DNA from: Sphingomonas-like bacterium B12
GTDB taxonomy: Bacteria; Pseudomonadota; Alphaproteobacteria; Sphingomonadales; Sphingomonadaceae
DNA length: 50,645 nucleotides
Direction of reading: 5' to 3'
Assembly (NCBI GenBank): GCA_000333335.1
Contig: BACX01000294.1
Span: 1-50,645 of the forward strand
A program made the translations under genes and the position numbers. This document shows positions 31,736 through 40,331 of the stretch, piece after piece; positions within the stretch are counted from its first letter, which is position 1, and each line of letters starts with the position of its first letter. The notes under the pieces were generated by a model that searched no databases, had not been told where the DNA came from, and was given only the letters and a program-made list of their open reading frames with translations.

Positions 31736-33696
31736 GCCGCGTCTCCGCGCGGACGCACGCTCACTGTCCGCATCATCCCCGCGTGCATGTGATAGAGAAG
31801 GTGGCAGTGAAAAGCCCAATCGCCAACGGCATTGGCTGTCAGATCCCACGTCACCTTTCCTCCGGGCTGAACGATGACCGTGTGCTTGCGGGGCGCGTGG
31901 TCGCCGTGCCCGGTCACCAGCTCGAAGAAATGACCATGGATGTGGATCGGGTGCCCCATCATCGTGTCGTTGATGAGGTTGATCCGAACCCGCTCGCCTT
32001 CGATAAACGGGATCGGCTCCATCATGTCCGACATCTTCACGCCGTCGAACGACCACATGAAGCGCTCCATGTTGCCGGTAAGGTGAATGTCGAGGCTACG
32101 CGACGGCGCGCGCACGTCGGGATTGCGCGTCAGCGCCATCAGGTCGCGATAGACGAGCACCTTATGACCGACGTCCTCTAGGCCCTGACCAGGGTAGTCG
32201 GTGCGGTCCATCGGCATGGGGGCGATCGTCTGGACGCCCGGTCCTTTCTTGACCTGGGGCGCTTTGGAGAAGTCGCGCATCTTCATTGAACCCATGTTCA
32301 TCGCGCCCATGCCGCCCTCCTGGCCACCCATCGCGCCGTGATCCATGGTCGCCATCCCACCGGCGCCGGCCGCCATCGCGCCGTTGTTCATGCCGGCATG
32401 GTCCATGCCCGACATCGCACTGCCGCTCGAGGCCATGCCGCCCATCGCCATCGCGCCCGTCGCCATGCCCGCACCGGGGGTGGTGAGTTTTGCGGAGGGG
32501 TTTTTCTCGGCGGTAGGATCGACGCCGCGCGTCATGCCACCCCCCGACATGTCCATTCCGTCCATGCCGCCCATCGACGACATGTCCATGCCCATGTCCT
32601 TCATCGAGGCGAGCGGGCGTGGGCGGAGCGCCGGAACCTCGGCTGCCATACCCGCGCGCGGCGCCAACGTCGCGCGTGCGAGGCCCGAACGGTCGATCGC
32701 CTCGCCGACAAGCGTATAGGCTCGATCATCGGTCGGCCTGACTATGGCGTCGTAGGTTTCGGCGACGCCAATCTGGAACTCGTCCACCTCGACCGGCACG
32801 ACGTTCTGACCGTCCGCCTGGACGATGGTGAGGCGCAGGCCCGGGATGCGGACGTTGAAGGTCGTCATCGACGACGCGTTGATGACGCGCAGCCGCACGC
32901 GCTGGCCCGGCGTGAACAGCGCGGTCCAGTTGTCGCGCGGGCCGTGCCCGTTGACGAGATAGGTGTAGGCCGGGCCGGTCGCGTCGGAGATGTCGGTGGG
33001 GCTCATCCGCATCTTGCCCCAATCCATCCGCTCCTTGAGCGTCTGGTCCTTCCCCGCCAACAGACCTGCGAGCGTCTGTTGCTGATAATTGAAATAGCCC
33101 GGATTGACTTTCATGTAGCGGAAGATGGCCTCGGGGCTGATCTGGCTATGGTCCGAAAGCACGATGATATGCTCGCGATCAGACCGAACCGGATCGGCTT
33201 CGGCAGGATCGATCACGATCGGCCCATAATGCCCAAGCTGCTCCTGAAGCCCGGAATGGCTATGATACCAATAGGTCCCGTTCTGCTTGATCGGAAACTC
33301 GTAGAGGTAGCTCGATCGCGCCTTGATCCCGGGGAAGGAAATGCCGGGCACGCCGTCATATTGCGGTGGAACGAGCAGGCCATGCCAGTGGATCGAGCTG
33401 TCTTCGTCGAGATCGTTGACGACGTTGAGGCGGACATTCTGGCCTTCGCGCAGCCGGATCAGCGGCGCGGGAACGGTGCCGTTGATCCCGATCGCCTTGG
33501 ACGAGCGGCCATCGATCATCATCGTCTGCCGCGCGATCCGCAGCGTGATGTCGTTGCCGGTGACGGTCGGCAACGGGGTGGTCATCCCTGCCGAGTTGGT
33601 CTGTGCCCATGCCGGCATGTACGCCGATAGCGCGAGTCCGCCCCCCGCCAGGGCGGCCCCGCGTAGCATCTGTCGGCGGTCGATGATGCGGCTCAT
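31732..33696 (-). CDS. copA: CopA-type periplasmic multicopper oxidase
   Basis: A 654-residue oxidase with a twin-arginine signal (RRQMLRGAALAGG, cleaved near 31). The copper ligands are HWHGLLVPP near 103, HSHSGLQEQ near 146, HPIHIHGHFF at 582-591 and HCHLLYHMHAGMM at 630-642. A Met/His-rich insert of about 110 residues (roughly 370-480, with MDMSSMGGMDGM and MSGMDHAGM units) probably binds Cu(I). It oxidises Cu(I) in the periplasm. A promoter-like site at 33741-33766 overlaps the end of the sigma gene, so copA has its own start besides read-through. Confidence 0.95.
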   Translation of the reverse strand: MSRIIDRRQMLRGAALAGGGLALSAYMPAWAQTNSAGMTTPLPTVTGNDITLRIARQTMMIDGRSSKAIGINGTVPAPLIRLREGQNVRLNVVNDLDEDSSIHWHGLLVPPQYDGVPGISFPGIKARSSYLYEFPIKQNGTYWYHSHSGLQEQLGHYGPIVIDPAEADPVRSDREHIIVLSDHSQISPEAIFRYMKVNPGYFNYQQQTLAGLLAGKDQTLKERMDWGKMRMSPTDISDATGPAYTYLVNGHGPRDNWTALFTPGQRVRLRVINASSMTTFNVRIPGLRLTIVQADGQNVVPVEVDEFQIGVAETYDAIVRPTDDRAYTLVGEAIDRSGLARATLAPRAGMAAEVPALRPRPLASMKDMGMDMSSMGGMDGMDMSGGGMTRGVDPTAEKNPSAKLTTPGAGMATGAMAMGGMASSGSAMSGMDHAGMNNGAMAAGAGGMATMDHGAMGGQEGGMGAMNMGSMKMRDFSKAPQVKKGPGVQTIAPMPMDRTDYPGQGLEDVGHKVLVYRDLMALTRNPDVRAPSRSLDIHLTGNMERFMWSFDGVKMSDMMEPIPFIEGERVRINLINDTMMGHPIHIHGHFFELVTGHGDHAPRKHTVIVQPGGKVTWDLTANAVGDWAFHCHLLYHMHAGMMRTVSVRPRGDAA

Positions 33697-33740
33697 AATG
33701 TCCCCAAGGCTCTCTGGCGGGAATGTCCCTCAAGCCTTGA

Positions 33741-33766
33741 TACGCGGGACCGAACGCTACCCCTCA
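33741..33766 (-). promoter_or_regulatory. ECF-type promoter candidate upstream of copA
   Basis: Read on the minus strand, TGAGGGGTA (33758-33766) and CGTATC (from 33744) are separated by 13 bases. The same words with the same spacing occur before the anti-sigma gene at 35086-35111. The TGA of the first box is within the sigma gene stop region. Confidence 0.65.
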
Positions 33767-34333
33767 GACCCGCCCCAATTCTTCAAGAAGCTTGGCACGG
33801 GCGCGATAAAGCCTTGTTTCCACCGCCTTCTCGCTGATCGACAGGACCGCGGCCGTCTCGGCCTGGCTCAGCCCTTCGATCGTTCTCAGGACCAATGCCT
33901 CCTTCAATTTGTGCGGCAGACGGGAGATGGCTCGCATCACGCGGTCCAGCTCCTGCCGATCGCTTGTCGCCTCGTCGATCGCCTGGCTGTCGTCCGCGAC
34001 CGCATGGGCCTCGGTTCCGATCGGGACGGCGAACGCCAGGAACCGGCGCACCGTCCGCTTTCTGCCCCAATCCCGGCATTTGTTGATTGCGATCGTCGCC
34101 AGCCAAGCGCGCATCGATCGATCCCCATCGTAGCGGGGCATTGCTTGGTAGGCGGCGACGAACGTCTCTTGCAACAGATCCAGCGCTTCGTCAGCCTCGC
34201 CGACACATGCGCGGACGACGCGGAATATCGATGCGCGGTGCCGACGCATGATCTCGGTAAAGGCCGCTTCGCGCCCTGCGATGCTGAGTGTTGCCAACTC
34301 CCCTTCGGATAGCGCCGTCCAGTCGAGGCTCAC
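33764..34333 (-). CDS. ECF sigma factor of the CnrH type
   Basis: A 189-residue sigma-70 family member with region 2 (FTEIMRRHRASIFRVVRACVG, then EALDLLQETFVAAYQAMPRYD) and region 4 (ISRLPHKLKEALVLRTIEGLSQAETAAVLSISEKAVETRLYRARAKL). The first codon is GTG. It is encoded directly after a CnrX-like sensor and a CnrY-like anti-sigma, the order of the cnrYXH regulatory module. It should therefore direct RNA polymerase to the two TGAGGGGTA promoters when metal releases it. Confidence 0.88.
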   Translation of the reverse strand: MSLDWTALSEGELATLSIAGREAAFTEIMRRHRASIFRVVRACVGEADEALDLLQETFVAAYQAMPRYDGDRSMRAWLATIAINKCRDWGRKRTVRRFLAFAVPIGTEAHAVADDSQAIDEATSDRQELDRVMRAISRLPHKLKEALVLRTIEGLSQAETAAVLSISEKAVETRLYRARAKLLEELGRV

Positions 34334-34343
34334 GCGTCAAAAC

Positions 34344-34784
34344 TCACCGGGCGTCGTCGGTGAGCGCCTTCACCACCGCCCGGTCGAACTTTCCGGTCTG
34401 ATCTGGTCGGAGAAGCTGTCGCATGGCAAAGATATGCGCGAGGGTTGCCTTTTGCAGCTCGCCCATCGCGGCGTGGCTTTGATCGACCGCGGCTGCGACC
34501 CTCGGGCCGTAGCCATGCTCAGCCTCGATAGCCGCCGCAAGCTGCGCATTGTCGGCTCTCAATTGAAGCTCGTATGCGCGCCGTTGCACCGCAAAGCGCT
34601 GTTCCAATGCGTCGAGCCGCGCCTGCTGGCCGGCGTCCAGCGCAAGCTTGTGGTGCAGCACCTCATGCAGCTCAGCGCCGGGCGCCATTCTCGGGGGGAG
34701 CAGCGCGCGGCCGACAAAGACCCCTAGGATCGCGGCGAGGAAGCAGGCACCGACACACAGCGTCAGGCGGACGCGCCCGCTCAT
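34344..34784 (-). CDS. CnrX-like periplasmic metal sensor
   Basis: A 146-residue protein with one N-terminal membrane anchor (about 7-29) and a periplasmic four-helix-type hairpin. Residues H40, H44, E61, H117 and M121 stand at exactly the spacing of the CnrX ligands H42, H46, E63, H119 and M123. It should bind a transition metal and control release of the sigma factor through the anti-sigma protein. The start overlaps the anti-sigma gene stop by four bases. CnrX itself responds to Ni and Co; here the neighbours are copper genes, so the ligand needs testing. Confidence 0.85.
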   Translation of the reverse strand: MSGRVRLTLCVGACFLAAILGVFVGRALLPPRMAPGAELHEVLHHKLALDAGQQARLDALEQRFAVQRRAYELQLRADNAQLAAAIEAEHGYGPRVAAAVDQSHAAMGELQKATLAHIFAMRQLLRPDQTGKFDRAVVKALTDDAR

Positions 34785-35065
34785 GGCGCGCCAAGAAGCA
34801 AGGACGATGGCGCGAGCACCGACACCGGCCCGAGCGGCGCCAATGGAGACATGGCACTTGCCTCCTGTGCGGGCAGGCCCGCGCCGAGAACACCCATCAC
34901 CAGCGCCGCGGCGATCGTCGTCACACCGAGACCCAGTCCGACATGCGCAACGGGCCGCGCCGCGATGCGCGCGAGCACCCTGGCCTCCACACCGTCCAGC
35001 CCGGCCGGCAGAGGCGCCTGAGCCAGCCTCGCCAACATCGCGTCAAGGTCGTCCATATCGTTCAT
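34781..35065 (-). CDS. CnrY-like membrane anti-sigma factor
   Basis: A 94-residue protein. The cytosolic N-terminus (1-37, DDLDAMLARLAQAPLPAGLDG and VEARVLARIAARP) can form the two helices that clamp an ECF sigma factor. One membrane helix follows (about 41-63), then a short periplasmic tail rich in small residues. It is the first gene of the regulatory string, overlapping the sensor gene as ATGA. The assignment rests on gene order and topology more than on sequence identity. Confidence 0.7.
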   Translation of the reverse strand: MNDMDDLDAMLARLAQAPLPAGLDGVEARVLARIAARPVAHVGLGLGVTTIAAALVMGVLGAGLPAQEASAMSPLAPLGPVSVLAPSSLLLGAP

Positions 35066-35085
35066 TTCGCCTCTCTAGCATAGGT

Positions 35086-35111
35086 TACGCGAACGAAGCT
35101 CGTACCCCTCA
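35086..35111 (-). promoter_or_regulatory. ECF-type promoter candidate upstream of the anti-sigma gene
   Basis: On the minus strand TGAGGGGTA (35103-35111) is followed after 13 bases by CGTAAC (from 35089), with the start codon at 35065 about 20 bases further. It matches the copA upstream site in both boxes and spacing, which suggests autoregulation by the ECF sigma factor. Confidence 0.7.
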
Positions 35112-35237
35112 AGCCCGCGTCAAGCGATCTAAGCTAGGCTATTCGGGCGACGAAAGGCGTGCACCGCGACCATCGGTGAGGGCAATCCCTTCAGGCCGCG
35201 TAGACCCAGTAGAGGGCCCGAGCGCCGAAGTAGGCCC

Positions 35238-35268
35238 TTGACCCTGACATGGTGTCAGACCTTACATG
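35238..35268 (+). promoter_or_regulatory. MerR/CueR-type promoter of the copper ATPase gene
   Basis: -35 TTGACC (35238-35243) and -10 TACATG (35263-35268) are separated by a 19-base spacer that contains the dyad CTGACA-TGG-TGTCAG. A stretched spacer with a central dyad is the hallmark of MerR-family activation. CueR, encoded downstream, is the expected regulator. Confidence 0.85.
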
Positions 35269-35293
35269 CTTTCGGGTCGAAGGAGTCTCGCGC

Positions 35294-37762
35294 ATGACCG
35301 ACCCTCATTTCCATCCTACCACTGGCGGCTGCGGCTGCTCGGGAGAGCCTGCGGCCAAACCCGCTGCTGTCTCATCATCCTGCTGCTCCAGCGCAACTCC
35401 TGAAACGGCGCCTGACGAGCAGAGCGGCAAGCCGGGTAGCTGCTGCTCGGGCAACCCAGGCGCTGGCGATGCGGCAAAGGTTATGGACCCGGTGTGCGGA
35501 ATGACGGTCGATTCCACAACGACGGCGCACCATGCCGAGCACGACGGCCATGCTTATCATTTCTGCAGCGCGGGGTGCCGAGCCAAGTTCGTCGCCAACC
35601 CCGATGCCTATCTCGGCCACGAGCCGAAACCTGAACCTATTGCGACGCCAGGGGCGATGTGGACCTGTCCGATGCACCCGGAGATTCGCCGGGAAGGGCC
35701 GGGCACATGCCCGATCTGTGGGATGGCGCTCGAGCCGGAAGAACCGTCGCTCGACGATGCCCCGAACCCCGAGCTGGTCGATTTCACGCGCCGGTTGTGG
35801 GTGGCCGGCGCTCTGGCCGTGCCGCTGCTCATCGTTTCGATGTTCGCCGAAATGCTCGGGCTGCACGTCGTCAGCCCTGCGGCCTCGCCTTGGGTCCAGC
35901 TCGCCCTCGCCGCGCCGATCGTGCTGTGGGCGGGCAGGCCGTTTTTCGAGCGCGGATGGATATCGCTTCGCACGCGCCACCTCAATATGTTCACGCTGAT
36001 CTCGATCGGAGTGGGGGCGGCCTTCCTCTACAGCCTGGTCGCGACGCTCACGCCTGGCATCTTTCCGCCGACATTCCGCATGCACGGCGGCATGGTCCCG
36101 GTCTATTATGAGGCGGCCGGGGTTGTCGTGACCCTGGTGCTGCTCGGGCAGGTGCTCGAACTGCGCGCCAGGGCTGCGACAGGACGCGCAATCCGTGCCC
36201 TCATGGACCTTGCCCCAAAAACGGCGCGCCGCCTGCGATCGGATGGTTCCGAGGAAGACGTCGACCTTGCCCAGGTAGCCGCTGGTGATCGCCTGCGGGT
36301 GCGTCCCGGCGAAGCCATCCCGGTTGACGGCGTCGTGGTCGAGGGCCGCTCGTCGGTCGACGAATCCATGCTCACGGGGGAACCCGCGCCGGTTCTGAAG
36401 GACGTCGAGGCCAGCGTCACGGGAGGCACCGTCAACGGCACGGGAAGCCTCGTCGTGGAGGCGCGTGCGGTAGGTTCGGACACTATGCTGGCTCGCATTG
36501 TCCGCATGGTCGCGGAGGCGCAGCGCAGTCGCGCGCCTATCCAGGCCGTTGCCGATCGCGTGTCGGGCTGGTTCGTGCCGCTGGTCGTGCTGATCTCGGT
36601 CGGGACGTTCGTGGTCTGGTCGCTGCTCGGCCCGGAGCCCCGCATGGGCCATGCCCTCCTCAACGCCATTGCGGTGCTCGTCATCGCCTGCCCGTGTGCG
36701 CTCGGGCTTGCCACGCCGATGTCGATCATGGTTGGCACCGGGCGCGGCGCGCATGCCGGCGTACTGGTCAAGAATGCTGAAAGCCTGCAGGCGTTCGACA
36801 CAGTCGATACGTTGGTCATCGACAAGACCGGCACGCTGACGGAAGGCAAGCCCTCGCTGATCGCGGTCGAGACAGTCGGCGCGGTTGGGGAGGCCGATAT
36901 GCTCGCGCTTGCCGCCGCCGTCGAAGGACAATCCGAGCATCCGCTCGCTCACGCGATCGTCGTCGCCGCCCAGGAGCGGGGGCTACACCTCGGCAAAGTC
37001 TCGGATTTCGCGTCGCAAACCGGTCTGGGTGTCAGCGCCACTATTGATGGCCGCTCGATCGTGATCGGCAACGCGGCCCAAATGGAGCGCAGTAGCGTCG
37101 ATCCCAAACCGCTTGACGCGGCCGCCGAACGGCATCGCGGCGAAGGCGCGGGGGTCATGCTGGTGGCGGTGGACGGCAAGCTCGCCGGTCTGCTCGCGGT
37201 CGCAGATCCGGTACGCGCCAATGCAGGGAAAGCCATTGCCGCGCTGCGCGGGGATGGTTTGCGGGTCGTCATGCTCACTGGCGACAATCGAACGACGGCA
37301 GAGGCGGTCGCGCGCGCCGTCGGCGGTCTCGACGAGGTGCGTGCCGATCTCCGGCCAGAGGACAAGGCGCGCATTATCGGCGAGCTGAAAGCGAGCGGTG
37401 CAAAGGTCGCGATGGCCGGCGACGGCATCAACGACGCCCCGGCACTTGCCGCGGCTGACGTAGGCCTTGCGATGGGCACCGGCACGGACGTGGCGATCGA
37501 AAGCGCAGGCATGACGCTCACCCGCGGCGACCTCTCGGCGATCGTTCGCGCACGCAAGCTCGCACGCGCAACGATGCGGAACATCCGGCAGAACCTGTTC
37601 TTCTCGTTTCTCTTTAACGGGATCGGCGTGCCGCTTGCGGCGGGCGTTCTGTATCCGGTCGCCGGCATCCTGCTCTCGCCGATGCTGGCAGGCGCGGCGA
37701 TGGCTTTATCGTCCTTCACGGTTGTGCTCAATGCGCTGCGACTTAATGCTGTAAAGCTATGA
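35294..37762 (+). CDS. Copper-translocating P1B-type ATPase
   Basis: An 822-residue pump. The start at 35294 was chosen because AAGGAG lies nine bases upstream. The N-terminus is unusual: Cys-rich clusters (CGCSG, CCSS, CCSG), a YHS domain (DPVCGMTVD to FCSAGC) and a heavy-metal-binding domain ([17 protein letters not shown]) instead of a classic GMxCxxC domain. Then come eight helices, the ion site C466-P-C468, the phosphorylation motif D510-KTGT, the SEHPLA histidine motif and the hinge [10 protein letters not shown]. It exports Cu(I) or Ag(I) from the cytosol. It overlaps cueR by four bases. Confidence 0.93.
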   Translation: MTDPHFHPTTGGCGCSGEPAAKPAAVSSSCCSSATPETAPDEQSGKPGSCCSGNPGAGDAAKVMDPVCGMTVDSTTTAHHAEHDGHAYHFCSAGCRAKFVANPDAYLGHEPKPEPIATPGAMWTCPMHPEIRREGPGTCPICGMALEPEEPSLDDAPNPELVDFTRRLWVAGALAVPLLIVSMFAEMLGLHVVSPAASPWVQLALAAPIVLWAGRPFFERGWISLRTRHLNMFTLISIGVGAAFLYSLVATLTPGIFPPTFRMHGGMVPVYYEAAGVVVTLVLLGQVLELRARAATGRAIRALMDLAPKTARRLRSDGSEEDVDLAQVAAGDRLRVRPGEAIPVDGVVVEGRSSVDESMLTGEPAPVLKDVEASVTGGTVNGTGSLVVEARAVGSDTMLARIVRMVAEAQRSRAPIQAVADRVSGWFVPLVVLISVGTFVVWSLLGPEPRMGHALLNAIAVLVIACPCALGLATPMSIMVGTGRGAHAGVLVKNAESLQAFDTVDTLVIDKTGTLTEGKPSLIAVETVGAVGEADMLALAAAVEGQSEHPLAHAIVVAAQERGLHLGKVSDFASQTGLGVSATIDGRSIVIGNAAQMERSSVDPKPLDAAAERHRGEGAGVMLVAVDGKLAGLLAVADPVRANAGKAIAALRGDGLRVVMLTGDNRTTAEAVARAVGGLDEVRADLRPEDKARIIGELKASGAKVAMAGDGINDAPALAAADVGLAMGTGTDVAIESAGMTLTRGDLSAIVRARKLARATMRNIRQNLFFSFLFNGIGVPLAAGVLYPVAGILLSPMLAGAAMALSSFTVVLNALRLNAVKL

Positions 37763-38154
37763 ATATCGGAGAAGCTTCGGTCGGAAGCGGCGTCTCGCAT
37801 CGCATGATCCGTCATTATGAAAAGATCGGACTTGTACCCGCGCCATCCCGTCGCGGTAGCTACCGCGACTATGCCGACGCCGATGTTCATCGCCTGCGGT
37901 TCATCGCCAACGCGCGCGACCTTGGCTTTCCGATCGAAGAAATCCGTACCCTGCTGGGCCTTTGGTCGGATCGCGGCCGGTCAAGCGCGGAAGTGAAAGC
38001 GCTCGCAAAGGCCCGGGCGGCCGAGCTTGGACGCAAGGCGCTCGCCCTGGACGAGATGCGGCGTTCGCTCACGGCGCTCGCATCAGCCTGTCACGGCGAT
38101 GATCGTCCGGAATGCCCGATTATCGAGCGGCTGGCGAAGCGATGTGCCGGTTGA
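37759..38154 (+). CDS. cueR: Cu(I)-responsive MerR-family regulator CueR
   Basis: A 131-residue protein with the MerR winged HTH ([26 protein letters not shown]), a long dimerisation helix, and the metal loop with C111 and C119 ([11 protein letters not shown]). This matches the two-cysteine site of E. coli CueR at 112 and 120. It should activate the ATPase promoter at 35238 in response to Cu(I) or Ag(I). The start overlaps the ATPase stop (ATGA), so the activator is made together with its target, unlike the separate enterobacterial arrangement. Confidence 0.92.
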   Translation: MNIGEASVGSGVSHRMIRHYEKIGLVPAPSRRGSYRDYADADVHRLRFIANARDLGFPIEEIRTLLGLWSDRGRSSAEVKALAKARAAELGRKALALDEMRRSLTALASACHGDDRPECPIIERLAKRCAG

Positions 38155-38299
38155 CGCAGCATCGGCGGATGCCAATTGTCTCAAGATATGCTGCCATCTA
38201 TTCGATCGGCGTTCGAGAAGTCTCGGATGCGCCTTCACAGGTCATCTTTGCACGATTGTCGTTGACGAAGACGCCTCCGACACGCAGGCTACCTCAGCA

Positions 38300-38650
38300 A
38301 TGAAGCGCGTCCTTGCCTTTCTGCTCCTCTTTGGAGCTATGGTCGGCTTGTTCGGTCAGGAGATGGCGTACGCCTCGGGCGTCAGCACCACCCAAGCGTC
38401 GTCGCATAGCGAGATGATGCCGGGCTGCACGATGCCGGTGGCCGATCAGAAACACGACAAACCCTGCAAGGGCCTGACGCTCGAGTGCATCGCCGCGATG
38501 GGCTGCACCATTCCTCTCGCCCATGCCGATGAACCGGCTGGGATCGAGCCCATTGCCCTCGCGCGCATTGCGCCGGTCGCAACTGCGACGAAGCGGCTCA
38601 CCGGCCTTCGCGTCCTTCCCGAACCGGAACCACCGACCGTCCTGATCTGA
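38300..38650 (+). CDS. Small cysteine-containing exported protein, unknown
   Basis: A 116-residue protein with a signal peptide (about 1-26, LAFLLLFGAMVGLFG core). The mature part has a four-cysteine, Met-containing segment (MMPGCTMPVADQ, then DKPCKGLTLECIAAMGCTIP) followed by a proline-rich end. A metal-binding or redox role in the periplasm is plausible since it opens the cus-like unit. No family was recognised. The SD before ATG 38300 is poor; bases 38155-38299 before it are non-coding and may hold its promoter. Confidence 0.65.
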   Translation: MKRVLAFLLLFGAMVGLFGQEMAYASGVSTTQASSHSEMMPGCTMPVADQKHDKPCKGLTLECIAAMGCTIPLAHADEPAGIEPIALARIAPVATATKRLTGLRVLPEPEPPTVLI

Positions 38651-38750
38651 TCTCGCACGCACCGCGTGAGTGCTGACGTCCGCCCGGCAATCTGCCGGAC
38701 AGACCGAACCTCGAACGCGTCGGAATACCCGAATCAGATTGGATTTCACG

Positions 38751-39029
38751 ATGAAGAACATGCTTTTCGCAGGCATTGCGGCTGCCACTCTTATTGCGTC
38801 TGCCGCTTCCGCCCACACCGCCGCGCCTGGAGAGACCGCCGGCCATTGGGAATGGCAGTCCGCCCCGCAATATGGGCCGCGCGCGACATTGACTGGCGCG
38901 CGCCGCGTCTGGATCGCCGATCCGACTGCTACGGCTGCCCGCGACTGCGGTGACATGGCCAAAAGTATGTCATCGGCAGACTGCATGGCGATGATGGACG
39001 CCGCGACGGCAACGCCCGCCAAGGGCTAG
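38751..39029 (+). CDS. Small exported protein, unknown
   Basis: A 92-residue protein with a clear signal peptide (MKNMLFAGIAAATLIASAASA, cleaved near 21). The mature part has two cysteines and a Met-rich end (CGDMAKSMSSADCMAMMDA), which could coordinate Cu(I). It stands between the other small exported protein and cusC. No family recognised. The 100 bases before it show no gene. Confidence 0.65.
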   Translation: MKNMLFAGIAAATLIASAASAHTAAPGETAGHWEWQSAPQYGPRATLTGARRVWIADPTATAARDCGDMAKSMSSADCMAMMDAATATPAKG

Positions 39030-39105
39030 CCGCCAATGGTCCGGATGGGCGGCACCGCTGCCCATCTGGCCTTTGCTTACGCACCATTCACATTCGGAGT
39101 GCGCC

Positions 39106-40331
39106 ATGCGCCGATCCCTGTTCTTGCTCTGCGTCCTGTTGCCAACAGCGGCGACGGCAGCACCGCTCACCTTCGATGCCGCGCTCAAACGCGCCCGCGC
39201 GGACGCCCCTTCGCTCAAAGCCAAGGCGCTCGGCGCCGACGCGGCGCGATCCTCGCGCGGCGCGGCCGGTTCCCTTCCCGCTCCGACGCTCGCCGTCGGC
39301 GTCGACAGCTTTCCCATATCCGGGCCTCTGGCCTTCGAACCCGGCCGCGATAATTTCACATGGGGGCGGGTCGGCGTGTCGCAGGACATCCCCAACCTGG
39401 CCAAGCGCCATGCGGCGCAGGCCCGCGCCGATACCGACATTGCGGCGGCTGATGCGGGGACGGCCGTCGAAGCTCGCACCGTCGAGGTAAATACCGCGCT
39501 GGCCTGGATCAATCTGGCCTACGCCGAAAAGCGCTTGTCAGCTCTCGATGACGTACTCGGGCGGCTTCAGCATATCGTGCAAAGTTCTACCGGCTCTGTC
39601 GCATCGGGCAATGCCCGACCGGCGCAGACGCTCGCCGGACAGCAGGCGATCGCGGCGATGCAGGATCGGCGGAGCGAGGTCGAATCCTCAGTGGCACGGG
39701 CGCGTGCCATCCTGACCCGCTGGACCGGCGACCCCAACCCGCAGGTGGTCGGTGCGATCCCCGATTTCCCGGTCGACGCCGCGACATTGCGGTCCGCGCT
39801 CGACCGCCATCCAACGCTTCGTATGGCCGATGCGGAAACCGCCCAGGCCGACGCGGACGTCCGCTGGCGACGGCAGACCGGCGTCCGGACTTTGGCGTCA
39901 ACGTCGCCTATCAGCACCGCGACCCGCGCTTGGGCGATTATGTCTCGGCTGGTGTCACGATCGGCCTCCCGATGTTCACCCGCCATCGGCAGGACTCGCA
40001 GATATCGGCGAAGGAAGCCGACGCTGCACGGTTGCGATCCGAACAGGAGGCGGCGCGGCGCGCACTCGCCAGCGATCTCGATTCCGACCTCGCCGATCAC
40101 GTCATGCACCACGACCAATGGATGCGCGCGCGCGATACGCTGCAACCGCTCGCCGAACAGCGTGTGAAGCTCGAGACGGCGAGCTATGCGGCGGGACGCG
40201 CCAGCCTCGCGGACATCGCCGACGCGCATGCCGCGCTCGCCGACGCGATCCTCACCACGCTCGACCGCGAGGCGCTGGTCGCCGCCGATGGCGCGCGCCT
40301 TGTCCTCACCTATCGGAGCGACGCACAATGA
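39106..40331 (+). pseudogene. cusC: CusC/CzcC-like TolC-family outer-membrane protein, frameshifted
   Basis: The N-terminal two thirds (from ATG 39106, signal peptide about 1-19) read in one frame through the TolC-family repeat with LTFDAALKRARADAP and the segment ending DADVRWRR. The remainder (RPDFGVNVAYQHRDP then YVSAGVTIGLPMFTRHRQ and onward) is in the frame shifted by one base. Adding one base near 39864 (CCGCTGG to CCGCCTGG) restores DVRLATADRRPDFG and a 408-residue protein. This is either a deletion that inactivates the channel or a sequence error. The stop overlaps cusB as ATGA. Confidence 0.8.

Noticed and set aside
30494-32056. Longer copB reading starting at 32056
   Set aside because: The extra 107 residues are copA in another frame; the start at 31735 has a signal peptide and ATGA coupling.
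31216-33696. Met-rich repeats of copA/copB as a DNA tandem repeat or CRISPR
   Set aside because: The repetition is at protein level (MPGM, MDHS units) with irregular spacing and no spacer structure.
35375-36952. 525-codon minus-strand frame within the copper ATPase
   Set aside because: It is the antisense shadow of a GC-rich gene; the plus-strand product has all P-type ATPase motifs.
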